A stretch of DNA of 64,000 bases, taken from NCBI GenBank assembly GCA_964007475.1, contig OZ023274.1, positions 54,765,678 to 54,829,677 of the forward strand, written 5' to 3'. The DNA comes from Hybos culiciformis. Lineage: Eukaryota > Arthropoda > Insecta > Diptera > Hybotidae. Shown here in pieces: positions 15,176 through 36,957 of this stretch. The notes beneath the pieces were generated by a model that did not search any database, had not been told where the DNA came from, and saw only the letters and a program-made list of their open reading frames with translations. The position numbers and the translations under genes were made by a program. Every line of letters begins with the position of its first letter. Within the stretch, counting starts at the first letter, position 1.

Positions 15176-18100
15176 GCTCTGTCTCCCTTGATTTTTGTGG
15201 CTAAAAAATGTCTCCTGCGGTAAAGATCCACAAAAAAATAATAGTAAAAATGATCACTAAGTTAGCCGACCGGAATTTTCTTTTCTGAGGTCTAAACGTG
15301 TTAAATTTCACTCTAATGGCATGTTAAACAGGTATCATTCGATAACTTTTACTTAATGTTTAAATATATTCAAGATTTTCATTTTTTTCACCGGAATCTT
15401 TTCTTTCGTACGCATTAAACAAATTAAAAGGACACAGAAAAAAAATTAATGTAATATTTTAGGTAAACAAATATGAATTTATAAATTAATTGAAACAAAA
15501 TAATTTATTTTTGATGGTAACTATTGTCATTAAATCATTTCGATTCAATAATTATTGGTAATTTTTTTTTTACCAGATGTTATAAATTCTGTAAAATTAG
15601 TTGTTTGCCAATTCAATGTAAATAATAAGGTATATAATTTTATTTAATGAAAAATTAAACTTTAATTAGCTTAATGTACTTAATAAATATAGTTTTATTC
15701 ATTTATTCTTTTCTTTTATTTATTATTACATTTTGTAGGTAGGTACAATATAAATTAAATATTTAAATTAAAGAATTGAATAATTTTTCTTAAAACAAAA
15801 CATTTCCGGTAATACGAAAATTGTTTTAATGTTGATTTTTCCTTCCTTTCTTAATAATTTTTAACTCGTGTTCCATCAAAAATACGCAATCTTGTTGACT
15901 TCTTTCGGTATAAAATATGAGATTATCTGATTCCGGGTTTGGAAGTTAAAAGCTCTCAAGCAGCCAGAGTTTATTTCACACGAAATTTATAATAAAGTTT
16001 GAATGGATTTTGATGAAAATAAGTACATTTTTGAATAGATAGACCTCAATTACATGTATCTAAAAAAAAAATACTTGGTCACCGATTTTGTAAAAGAAGA
16101 AATGGACCTCAAAATAGATTTCCATCAAAATTGATATATGAGCCGCCAAGGATTCGGACTGGGTGTTGAAAGCGGATTTCGATGAAAATTGGTATGAGAC
16201 CGACTATAGAAAAAATTTATCCGTAATTATTTTAAATCGAAATATTACTTTCAGTTATTACGTATTATAATTCTATATTTTTTCAAATTAAATTAAGAAT
16301 TCTTCAGGGTCTCATTAACAGCAAATCATCTTATTATATAATTGATTCTTATTCGATCCCCATTAAATTCTTCAAATTTTTCCACGTAAAATATAAAAAT
16401 TGTAATAAATTTTTAAATAAATTAATTTTGAGACATTATTCAAGGCATTTATTAAATTCAAAGGCATTAATTAATTTCAAAATAACTTTTGAGACTCTTT
16501 CGTGAATAAGTTTTTTTTTTTTATTTTTGGCAAAGGAAAATTAGAAATTTTCACTTCTCAAATCCAACAGAAATGGAAATATTAATTGTTTCATTAATTC
16601 AAAAATTCCATGTTTGAAATATTTACCTCGATCCTTATAGGAAAGATAATTGTTTTATGTTGACCAAATATTTCAATGATTCCCGTTGTCAAAAAAAAAT
16701 CTAATATGATAAAAAATATTTGAAACTAAATTCAAAATCTGCATTTTTTCAACAGCACAATATTCAAATTATTATCTCAAATCAATATATACACAATATT
16801 TTTTTAAATTATTTTGCTCGCGATAATATTTTTGAATGCCATAAAATGTCATCATTTTCATAATGATTTAATTTATTCAAAAAGTTTTCTAATATTGTGT
16901 ATAGGTTTTGTCAGATATTTTGAAAAAGACAAAACATGAATGGAAAATATTTAAATTTTCCAATGAAAACCCAAAATTTATGAAATATATGTACATAAAT
17001 GTATATAATTATTATACAACATATTATTTAAAATTTGCATGATAATTTTTTTTATTTTTATTGTTTTTCATTCAAAAAAAAGAGTTTATGTAAATTGTTT
17101 TTATGTCAAAATAAAAACAAAATTTCCCTCATAACTATTATAATTATTATTATTATTGTATATTTATTGTAAAGTTATTGAAAAAACGAATAAAAACTAT
17201 ATTCTGTAAATTACTTTTTTTTCTGCACTAATTGCATTTTATTATGCATACATGTTGAAAGAAAAATAAAAATAAAACTAGTGACAATATTCACTAAATA
17301 TTGATTTCATATTATTTTACTGAATTTTTATTTTTTTGTATTTTTTTTTTTTAACAGAAAATATCGATTAAAGATTTAGAAAAAAGAGGAAAAGGAAAAG
17401 ATATTGCAATGATAACATTTAACAATGTGTACAAATTACTGGGTTAAGGTTTGGGTTAAGTCATATATAATAAGATAATTAATTCATTTCAAGTTTTACA
17501 ACAACAAAAAATTAGAATTTGATATTTATCAAATGATTTATTTGACATTAAGAAACAGCTCATATATAATACTTATGTCGATTGAAACTAATAAGTAAAA
17601 TGGTTACAAGAAAGGAATATGAATAATGACAAACAATTCAAATAATGTAAATAAATTCTTATACATAAAATATACATAAGTCATTTAGTAGTGAGTTTTT
17701 GCATAAACCAGAAACAAAATCAGAATCAAATACATTGCTCCAGAATTTATTTTGGAGGAAAAATTCAGCCACAGAATTTAGCATTAAAAATGTTTATTTA
17801 GCTTTTTTCAGATGCTATAGATTCTGGCGCAATTTTACTTTTAAATTCTGTTTATGTTCCGCATTCTGGTTTATATAAAAAACCACCTTAACTGATTCAA
17901 AATTTCAATAGGGTATAAGACTTTAAAAATAGACAATAGACAATAACACTTTCAAAAAAGCGTTCATAAATATTGGCTTGCGTGCATATTACTACTTTCA
18001 CCAAAACTTAAAAATGTCATCCACACATTCTTTGAATCTGTTTATTTAAGATTTTGATAGAATATTCTTTAGTAGTATCCATGATGACGTTCGTTTCCCA

Positions 18101-19213
18101 CCGTGAGGTATGAGTTTTCTTACATTTTAGATTAATTTTTTTTTTTTTTTGTAAGCTCAAATCAATCGTTAATTCGTAAATATTAGAATAATATTCCATA
18201 TTTTTGTCAAAAATCAAGGGCTGAAATGTTTAAATTCTAAATTGAGTTTAATTTAATTAGCTAAAGTTTTGTTTTAATAAATTTTTGGAATGACAATCAC
18301 TGAAACAGTAAATTTTATTTTTAAAAATTTTTAATTTATAAACTTATTAATTGAACGCCTTAAAATATGCAAATTTCTTTTTTGTTTATAATTTATTTAA
18401 AGTGTTTCTAATTTCAATATTTTTTTTAATAAAAAATTATATTCATTTTAATTGCTTTTTTTTAATAATAAATTTATTTAAAAATTGAATAATTATTTTT
18501 TGTTACCGAAAAATATGCAATTATTTATTTAATATCAAGTATTATGTGTCAGTTAAACATTTAATGTAAATAATTAAAGAATATTGCTTTTGAACTGATT
18601 ATTTGATATGAAGAAATAGATATATCCAGCTATACATATTATATTTCGATAAAAGTCAAAATCACATTTAAAATTAATTTTATATACATATATTTTTTAA
18701 TTTTTTTTATCAAAAAAAATTGTTTTTTTTTTTTTTCAACCGAACATTAACTAAATGGGCATACTTTTAGGCGCCTCAACGTGAACTAAATTTTTAAAAT
18801 TCTAGTTATTTTCTCTAACCGGCAAAAGGTATATTTTTTTTGCAATAAACTAATACATTGAAACTTATTTAATTTTATTAAATGGTGTGTAGAAGATAGA
18901 ATAATAATAATAATATTGCATTGCAATGTATAATTAAATGGAATGAAACACAAAAGTAATATTCGAGAGTAAACTTAATGTAAGCATAAAAAACATATGA
19001 TTACGTTTACACTAAATACTATGTGCGTTTATAAATGTGTTTGTATGTTTAATTAAGAAATAAAAACATTAATAAATGTTGAAAGTTTATATGTTTCTTG
19101 AAAATGAAAAAAAGCGCGAAAGTAAAATTCATGCGCAAATAACATTTCTGAAGCTTTTATTAGCATCATGAAAGTATAATTGTTGTCGTATGGTGACATT
19201 TAATGTTATGTGA

Positions 19214-19386
19214 GGTTATTTTGTTTTTTCTTTTTGTAACCGAACGAAAAACATTTTCAAATTCTTAGGGCACATTTATGTTGGACGTCCGATAAGAGCT
19301 GGAGCAGTGACAAAATTGTTGAATTTATTTCTAAATGTAAAGAGCTGTGATAACAGCGTAGTCGGTGAAAAGTGTATTCAAACTTA
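19214..19386 (+). other. Unexplained GC-richer open frame, possible exon or remnant
   Basis: From 19268 the plus strand reads GHIYVGRPIRAGAVTKLL and continues open to TAA at 19384-19386 (about 39 codons). Amino-acid use here is unlike that of the surrounding chance frames. TTCTTAG at 19262-19268 could act as a splice acceptor just before it. No in-frame Met precedes it and no partner exon was found. I do not recognise the sequence. It could be a fossil of a gene or mobile element, or chance. Confidence 0.2.
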
Positions 19387-21867
19387 ATAAAGAAATAAAA
19401 GTTTAATACATATAATAGTTTTAGAATTCATAGAAAATTTGAATTAGACTAATGAAAATAAATAAATTAAAAATTTTACGAAATATTCTTAGTAATGAAA
19501 ATGAAATGAACCAGTATTCCTCACATCTCAAACAAAACAGGCTCTTTTGCAAAACATGTAATCATTCAATCCTTTGTTGATTATGATACTCTTAAGTCGC
19601 CTTAATATTACGTGTGGAATTGGCTATAAGAAAACTGTAAAAACGGTAATCAGATACGTAAACTTAAAAATTGGTGAAGTTTTATTTCATATTAAATTAA
19701 TAAATTTCTAATTATCTCTAAATTCATAACTATGCAAATTTTTCAAAATTATGATTGGTTGAATTTAACTGCTCCAAATTAATAGTTCTGAAAAATCAAT
19801 TCTGTTTAATGTAAAGTGAAAATTATGTCAAAATACCGTTTTAATGACACTACATAATATATTGTAGTTTAAGAACCGCTGTAAAAGTTTTTTTTTTAAC
19901 TTTTAAAAAGCTTTAAAAAAGCCATAACATAAATCTGTTAATCTAAAACTCAAATTTTTTGTTATTTTTAATTTATTATATTTGCATTTATTATATACTT
20001 ACGTACATATATTATCAAATATATATAAGCTTTGAACAATAATGTGAGACTAAAACATGAGAGAATTGGTTTCAATTTTTTTTATTAAAGAAGTTTACAG
20101 CTTAAGTCTTTTGTTTTTGACTCAATAAAAGTAATTCAAATATTTAAATAATTTGGACTCGCGGTACGATTCCACAATAAGGAAACTATAAATGTAAACC
20201 ATGGAGATTATTGATTATTATTTTGTTACATATTTCGATCTGTAAATTTTTCAAAACGCAACAAATAATTGAAGGTTCATCTTAAATATAATCTTTGTGT
20301 ACTTTTTTTTTGGTTTTTGTTGTTAACATTAACAGATGATAAATAAAACTATAGCAAAAGTAAATTATTTCTGGAAACAGTTGTTGTTGAACATAAAGTG
20401 CAATCAGATAAATGTTACAATTTTCACTTATGTTGCATTTCTTACATATTATCCTTTTTTTGCTATATTTTTCCTGTTTTTTTAAATTTTTATTAAAATT
20501 AAAACTATTTTTAATTTGAATTAATCAAAAATTTTATATATTTCACAATTTTGAATTTCCATTTATAATTTTTAATAAATTGGTTTATTTTTCTTAGAAT
20601 AAACTATGTAGGTATATTAGAAGAGAAAATGATTATTTTCTAAAATTTGACTTAAAATTTAAAAGGTATAATTTTTTTTCAGAATTAATTTATAAATAGG
20701 ACTTAGTATACTAACAAATATTCTTAAAAATTTATAGGAGTTCAATATAGATTAATATAAGTACATTTATTTTATTTTGTCAATATTTACGAAAATTCGA
20801 TTTACTTAGATCCGAAAATGGACCTATATCATACAACAACAAGGACCCAAAAAAAATTATTCATCATATAGTTTTTCCCTAACTTTTAACCAATTCTTCG
20901 CTTCAATTTTATAACTCAAGTAAAAAGAAATGACAATTAAATCTTATTTCTGGCTAATATCTGCATTGAGTTTTCATACGTAATAATACACCAACTTTAT
21001 GAAATTTGGAAAATTTGGAAAATATACTAGCAATAAAAAAGTTTCTCAATTTCGTATTTAAAAAATGTTACCCAAACTTTAAAACGTTTACTATAATTTT
21101 TATGAATAACGTTTTAATTGTGTAGTTTGAGATCTGGGCTAAATTTTTCAAGAAAATTATTCGTATGGAAATAATCTTTCGAATAAAGTAAACAAAAAAC
21201 CCAAACTATGTGCTAAGAAATTTCAAAATTTCGTAGTGTTATCAGTAAAGTTCAACAATATAATCATTTTAAATTCAAGTGAACAATGGATAAATTAAAT
21301 ACGTTAGAGAAATTGAATAAACGACTGTAAGAACTTAAGATAATGACAATGCCACTAAATTATTATGGCTGATAATAAAATAGATACAAATGCAATGACA
21401 GAAAATTGAATCTACTTAAAATTTAATATTTAATAATTTTATTTTCTGGGACCCAAATTACCAAAAATCGTTAATCATAAAACTAACTAACTTATTACTA
21501 AAATTTACAATTTTAATTTTATGATAATTCAGCAGAAACTAGATTCAAGTTTCAGGAAAATTATAATAAAAGTTCTTAATTCTAAGTTTGATTTAATTCG
21601 TCAGTTAACATCAAATTTTATTGCTTAGCTATGAAAGCGTAAGGTGAAATGAAGGCAGAGTTTTCTATTTTTTTATTTTTTATATTTAATTATATTTTTT
21701 AACATCTTCGTTAAATAAGTGCATAATAGAATCGTATATGTAATTTTAAATTTTAGTATTACATATCTTATATTTAATATAAAGTTTTGTATATAAGATT
21801 TTAATATATTATACTCCAATTAAGAGAAACCCTTAGGAATTTTAAGAATATTTAAAATTCATTGTAC

Positions 21868-21873
21868 TTTATT
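21868..21873 (-). promoter_or_regulatory. Possible polyadenylation signal AATAAA of KCNQ
   Basis: On the minus strand AATAAA lies about 31 bases past the KCNQ stop codon. In DNA this rich in A and T such hexamers are frequent, and a 3' UTR this short would be unusual, so a more distal site is at least as likely. Confidence 0.25.
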
Positions 21874-21904
21874 TTTTCTAAAGACAAATTCTGTATAATT
21901 TTGG

Positions 21905-30403
<8,499 letters not shown>

Positions 30404-33400
30404 TTGCTGAACATCAGATTAGATTAGACAAATTAACCTTTTAATCTAATCAAACTCATTCGCCAATGAACATAGCAAATTAAAAATATTTTTGTTTTTT
30501 TGTTTTATTTATAATTGTTTATTTTATTGCTTATGTATTTTTAATGTATTTTTATTAAAAATAAATAAAATATATTAAGAAGTGTTGCCAGGTAAATTGT
30601 ATTTCCTTGGACTTTGTTTTACGAAAATGAGCAAAAAGACCAAATAGAAGTTAGGTAGGTAAATTAAAATTGCCTTGTTATTGATATTTATTTATTTATT
30701 TATTTTCTTATGTTTTTTTTAGAATTTCTATTATCACAGAAGAACAGGAATTTTATATATATTTTTTTTTTTTATTATTATTCCTTGAATTAAAATTGAT
30801 TTTATTGCAAATGTATTTAATTTTTTATTAATATGTTTATATTATGAATTGCTAATTATGCTTTAATTCGTAACCTGTATTAAAACAAAAAAAAAAATTA
30901 AGTTTAATTTGTCAATATTTAGGGTTTTGAAAGTTCATTTAAATTGAAAAATGTGAAAATTTAAATTTCATGTCGATTGAGTACAAACAAAGTGTTGCGA
31001 CTTTGAAATTAAATTAAGTATTTTTATACTTTTTAATATTGTGCATATTAATAAAATGTTGCCCTTCCTGAATTCTTAAAAACATTATTATATTAAATCT
31101 TTTTGTGAGCCATGCCCAACAAAACCTTTCTAAAATTTATACGCTGCTACTATTTGGCATATGATTTTTAAAATGCACTTCAATAATGATAGACTTTTGG
31201 GAAAACTATTTTAAGACTAAATTAATGGCCTTTCACACACGGTAAACATTCATAGGTACGATAAACTACAGACGAACTGATTAACGAATTGACATCCTTA
31301 ACAGTCAAATTCGTAAGTCAATCATAATTATACATATCGGTCAACTATATACATCAAAACAAAAAAAAAATATAAAAAAAATTTCTTATCAAGTTGTGAT
31401 GTTAAATGTATTAAAGTATTAAAATTAAAACATGAATTATATGTCAAATTTGCATAAAGTTAAGAATTTCCATCCACTTGATGCTTTTTAACCATTTTGA
31501 AAATTTCCTTTATCAAAAATTATAATGCAACCAAAAAGTTAAAGGGAGAAAAGCTCAAAACTTTGAAATCAAGTGATTTTGTGTGTGTCTCTGTTTTGTT
31601 TTTCTTTCCTATTGTTAAATATATAAGCGAAATATCAACCTTTCAAAAGTTTTTTTTTTTTTTGTTTTTACTTCAAAGTGGAAAAATAAAACATTTTTTT
31701 AAAAATATTCATTTACCAGACATTTTCATTAAAATTTATGATAAAGTAGGAAAAAACTTTTTTCTTTTTTATGTTCAAAAGTTCTCTTTTGTTTTTATAA
31801 TTTTTTTTTTGCTTTTATTTTTTTATTCGTTTATTTTATTTATTTATTTATTTTAATGAGTTAATAATGTTGTAAACTCTTCTACACAAATTGCAAATTA
31901 GATAATGACACATCTGACTTTTAAAACGAAAATTTACTGTGAACGAAATTCTTATAATCGTATCTGAAACCTATGTGGTAAAAAATGTAAAATCATATTT
32001 CCAGTTTGAACAAAACATATTTTTAATTCTACTAAAACAAAAATATTCTACAGAAAAATTAAAATAGTGTCGAGGTATTTATCAGCACTAATTAAATTTT
32101 TTTCGAGGCTTTAGAAAATCCTGAAACATGGATAGCCCCATTATTTCCTGAAACATTTGCTTCATAATTCATAATTAACCTCTATGAATGCAATGCACAT
32201 CTTCTGCTCTACTTCAGCTCTGTGAAAATTTTCGAATTCATTTTAGTGCATAAGAAGCAAATTATTGTATCTTAAAGATATGCGAAAATGCAGCACACAT
32301 TAAAGTGCCACCAAGTGTAGCCGTCAGGTACATCCAAGTTTAATTTTTTCTTTTGATACCAAAACTTCTACACGAATCCAAGAAACTAATTTTGTTCCAA
32401 TTTAAAATGACTAAATCCGATTCCGGATAGCCTCATAATTAATTTTTCCAACTCTCGAGAATTTAGATTTTTATTTCGTTTTGTATTTTTTAATTAAAAA
32501 TCATAAAAAAAAAATAGCTAGTTTATAATAATTTCGCTCACTGTAAATGTATAGTTTATCGGTACTAACTATACTATGTGAAGAAAAATAAATAATTGAG
32601 AAAATAAATGCAAAACAAAGGAAAACTTAAATAAAAAATTTAATTTATATAACCTCGATATAATAAATAAGGAAAAAAATAAAGAAAAATTTGATGATAT
32701 TATCCATTTCAACTTAATATAGATGAATTATATAAGTCCTTCAAAATATTTTCCTTCATTCTTGAAATTTTTGTTTATTCTTAAAGTTATGCAATTTGAA
32801 ATAACTCCAAAGTGAAATTATTTATAAAATTTATTTTCATTTCGTAAGGAAAAGTATAAACCTTTCAAGCTACACATTATTGCCTGCTATGCATTGTATA
32901 TAAGTGATTTTTTGTATAAATGCTTGAATGATTTTGTTGTATCCATAAATAAAATAATTTCCAGAACCTTTATAATATTAAAAGTTTCAAACTCTGGCGC
33001 CAAAAATTTCTTTCTACTAAATTCAAAATAATAAAAAATATATAAATCCTTTTGAATGTTTTTTAAGTATTTTCGAAACTTTGGAACTAAATCTGTATTT
33101 GTAATTTATAGGATTTCTATTTAAATGGCTAACGCTTTTTATTACTCATCTTGTAAAAATATTTGTCAAAACGAAATAAAATATTTTAAATTATTGAAAA
33201 TTATTTTTTTTTTTTTTTATGAATGAACTTGTTGAATGAACCCCGATTGAAAGTTAAAACATAACTATTTTTAAAGTTTTACATAAAATATTATAATACA
33301 GAAATTTAAAGAATATTAATATTCAATGCATGTATTATGATGATAATGAGTTTATAGAATAGTTTAATTTGTCTATTCATATTTTTAAGCTTTTAGAAAG

Positions 33401-35489
33401 TATAGGTCAATGCTACTTGCAAAGTCAAATTTCCAAAAGTTATAGAAATTTTAAAATTTTTTAGGTTTGTTTAGGAAAAATTTTAATTTCCGATTCAAAC
33501 TTAGTAAGTATTTAAGAATTTAGATTTAATGATTAATGATTTGAATAAGAAAATTATCGAAAATCATAAAAAAAAAACTAGTTGTCCCTGATTATCTATG
33601 TCCCTCCTAATGTACAAGATTCAGTGTATAAAAATTCTGATTCTTTTACCATAAATTATACTTTAACTCAACCAATGTTTTTACAAATGTCCAAACAATC
33701 AAATTCTAACTTATAAGCATTTGTGATCCAATTTCTGATTTCCGATAAAAATTAAATTCCACTCAACATTGTGTAATACATTTTAGTTATACTAATTTTG
33801 ATAAAGAAAGTGACAAACGTTACTGATTTTTTATGTTCAAAACATTTAATAAAAATTATGTTAAAAAAATTAATTTAAAAAAAAAAAAACAAACAAAATA
33901 AAATTATTCATAAACAATCAATTGGTAAATTTTTTCTTTGAATTTAGTATGGTCAGAACAGAATCATAGTAAAAAAATAAATAGTTGACCGTTTCGTTTA
34001 AGCAAATGATATTAGTTGAGTTATGTTGCAGTTTCATATATAATAAAAAAAACCCAAACCAATTTTTTTAATTTATTATCATAATTATTTTATATAATAT
34101 CATAAATTTGAACAAACTTCCTATCATAAAAATCCTAAAATAAAAATCTGAAGAAAACTTTTAATTTAATTATAAAAAATTATTTCATACAGATTTTATT
34201 AAATTCTCTTCAAAATTGATTAAATTAAAATAAAATTAAACTTATTTGAGTTAGAATTCAACAATAAACAGACAAAAATTTAATTTTTCACCTAATTTAA
34301 CTAATTTTATATTTAAACAGGTTAACTACCTTTCTTTTGAAAGTCGATAAAAAATTTTGTTTTCTTTTATTGCTACTATCAAGCAGTATAAAAACAAAAT
34401 ATATACATATATAAATAACATCAAAAATTAATTTTAATATTTTTGGTGTGTTAACAAAAGATGTAATCCAATATCTTTAGGGGAAACTTGAGCATTTTAT
34501 TTTTTTTTTTTTTTTGCATAAGCAGAAGAAATAAACACCAAAAATATTTTAAAGCGTATACATAAAATACATAGTGTTTTATTGAAAACAGAGAAGAAGA
34601 AAAACATAATCCATATACAAAAAATGCATTTCATATTTTTACAACAATTTTATGATAAAACTACATGAACCCAAGCTGAAGAATTAAGTTCGAAATTAAA
34701 TTGGAAATGAAGTTAGAATTAATTTTTCTTCATAATTTTATTCTTAATTTGGAAAAATTTGAACTTTATTAATAATTCGTTTGAAATTTTGCTAAAAACA
34801 AGAGTTAACTATTGATCAATTTATATGAATTTGTATTTAAATAATTATTTCTGAGAAAGTTTGTCACTTTTTTGTTAATACTTAATTAAAAGAATTATAA
34901 AATTTTTTGCTCCATAAATATAAATATGTAAATTGAATTGATATTTAAATATAAAAATATTTGACAAAGGTAAAATTACATTATTTATAACATATAGTTA
35001 GTACAACAAAACACACTATACTATACTTTCAAAAAAAAAATCCATATTTTGTCCAGTAAACATGAGTAAATAAACCTTTCATAAAAAAAATACCTTATTA
35101 CATTTTCTTTAAACTCCTTTCCTAAAATCTAAAACTGGGAAAAAAAAAAGTAAAAGAATCTTTTGAAGGATTAAATTTTTGAAAGGACCTGAATCGATTT
35201 TTCTTTCAGAAGATTAATTCTAAATGAAAAATCTTAAACAACATAAAAACTCAGTAATGCACAACATTTTTTTATTCATTTATAAAAAAAAAAAACACTA
35301 ACGAAAATAATATTACATTTTATTACATAAAAATAGGAGAATGAGAATTAAAAAAAAATTATCGAAGCTTATAATAATTGGAAATAAGTATGAGAAATTT
35401 AGATAAATAAAAAATACCAAAATAAAATAAGTTTTTTTTCCTAATAAGCTCAGAATTTTTGTTTTTTTTTGTTTGATATGAAATGAAAG
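30404..35489. other. AT-rich DNA upstream of the first KCNQ coding exon
   Basis: No promoter motif or untranslated exon can be assigned. The first bases upstream of the Met (30407-30430) contain CTAATCTAATCTGATGTTCAG on the minus strand, which fits a branch point and acceptor. The rest is AT-rich, with A and T runs and short chance frames such as a Phe/Lys-rich one at 31497-31856. KCNQ regulatory DNA probably lies in this stretch or beyond, which is inference. Confidence 0.5.
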
Positions 35490-36957
35490 TATAATGTACT
35501 GGACTTTAGGCCAACCATATACCAAGTGTCATGGATGTGAATAGACTGGAAGGGTTCATTTTGAATATCACGTTCATTTTGAATATCACTGACTGCACCG
35601 ACTTAAATTCCGGTGGTTGGAGAATATGAATTGGACTTTAGGCGAACCACATACCAAGTATCATGGATGCGAATAGACTGCAAAGGTTCGAACAGTCAAG
35701 GCGTCCGTACATTTTCTGGTAATTTTTACTTTTTTTTTTTAAATAAAACGTTTATTTTGAATATGCCTGACTGCACCGATTTAAATTTCGATGGTTGGAG
35801 AATGTGAAGTGGACTTTAGGCCAACCATATACTAAGTATCATGGATGCGAATAGACTGGAAGTGTTCGAACAGTCAAGGTGTCCGTACATTTTCTGGTTT
35901 TTTTTTTATATAAAACGTTCATTTTGAATATCCCCGACTGCACCGACTTAAATACCGATGGTTGCAGAATGTGAAGTGGACTTTAGGCCAACCATATACC
36001 AAGTTACATGGATGCGAATAGACTGGAAGGGTTCGAGCAGTCCAGGCGTCCGTACATTTTCTGGTAGTTTTTACTTTTTTTAAAATAAAACGTTTATTTT
36101 GAATATGCCTGACTGCACCGACTTAAATTCCGATGGTTGGAGAATGTGAAGTGGACTTTAGGCCAACCATATAGTAAGTATCATGGATGCGAATAGACTA
36201 GAAGGGTTCGAACAGTCAAGGTGTCCGTGCATTTTCTGTTAATTTTTACTTTTTTTTAAATAAAACGTTCATTTTGAGTATCCCTGACTACACTGAATTA
36301 AATTGCGATGGTTGGAGAATGTGAAGTTGTCTTTAGGCCAACCACATACCAAGTATCATGGATGCGAATAGACTGGAAAGGTTCGAACAGTCAAGACGTC
36401 CGTACATTTTCTGGTAATTTTTACTTTTTTTTTTTAAATAAAACGTTTATTTTGAATACACCTGACTGCACCGACTTAAATTTCGATGGTTGGAGAATGT
36501 GAAGTGGACTTTAGGCCAACCATATACTAAGTATCATGGATGCGAATAGACTGGAAGTGTTCGAACAGTCAAGGTGTCCGTACATTTTCTGGTTTTTTTT
36601 TTTTTTATAAAACGTTCATTTTGAATATCCGTGACTGCACCGACTTAAATCCCGATGGTTGGAGAATGTGAAGTGGACTTTAGGCCAACCATATACCAAG
36701 TGTCATGGATACGAATAGACTGCAAGGGTTCGAATAGTCAAGGCGGCCGAACATTTTCTGGTAATTTTTACTTTTTTTTTTTAAATAAAACGATTATTTT
36801 GAATATGCCTGACTGCACCGACTTAAATTCCGATGGTTGGAGAATGTGAAGTGAACTTTAGGCCAACCATATACTAAGTGTCATGGATGCGAATAGACTG
36901 GAAGGATTCGAACAGTAAAGGCGTCCGTACATTTTCTGGTAATTTTTACTTTTTAAT
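35490..36957 (+). repeat. Satellite-like tandem array, about 174-bp monomer, nine copies
   Basis: The anchor ATGGATGYGAATAGACT (one G-to-A variant) recurs at 35531, 35663, 35841, 36008, 36183, 36358, 36536, 36705 and 36883. Spacings are 132, 178, 167, 175, 175, 178, 169 and 178 bp. Each unit runs GGACTTTAGGCCAACCATAT, ACCAAGTATCATGGATGCGA, GGGTTCGAACAGTC, GTCCGTACATTTTCTGG, a T-rich stretch, AAATAAAACG and GACTGCACCGACTTAAAT. Odd and even units differ consistently (CGTTTATTTTGAATATGCC against CGTTCATTTTGAATATCC). Units four apart are closest, spaced 695-700 bp. The array is GC-richer than its flanks and ends abruptly on both sides. Each monomer holds a similar frame of about 64 codons (35613, 36308, 36655), which reflects repeat similarity rather than genes. 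Confidence 0.95.

Larger units (their letters stand above)
1..21867. other. Gene-free AT-rich DNA downstream of KCNQ
   Basis: No exon with both splice signals and protein-like composition was found on either strand. Open frames here are short and encode mainly Phe, Tyr, Ile, Lys and Asn, as expected by chance. The stretch holds A and T homopolymers, microsatellites, hairpins and the few patches listed separately. Near 15.96-16.20 kb there are three loose copies of a GGATTTYGATGAAAAT-like motif, probably remnants of a dispersed repeat. Confidence 0.6.

Noticed and set aside
31497..31856. A 119-codon plus-strand frame, one of the longest outside KCNQ.
   Set aside because: It is dominated by Phe, Lys, Leu and Ile from T and A runs, with no motif; expected by chance at this composition.
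35690..35710. A tRNA gene suggested by GGTTCGAAC.
   Set aside because: No matching T-arm stem, acceptor stem or anticodon arm can be folded around it.
35613..36849. Three near-identical 64-codon plus-strand frames (35613, 36308, 36655) suggesting a small gene family.
   Set aside because: Each spans one satellite monomer; similarity follows from the tandem repeat, and other monomers have the frame broken without compensation.
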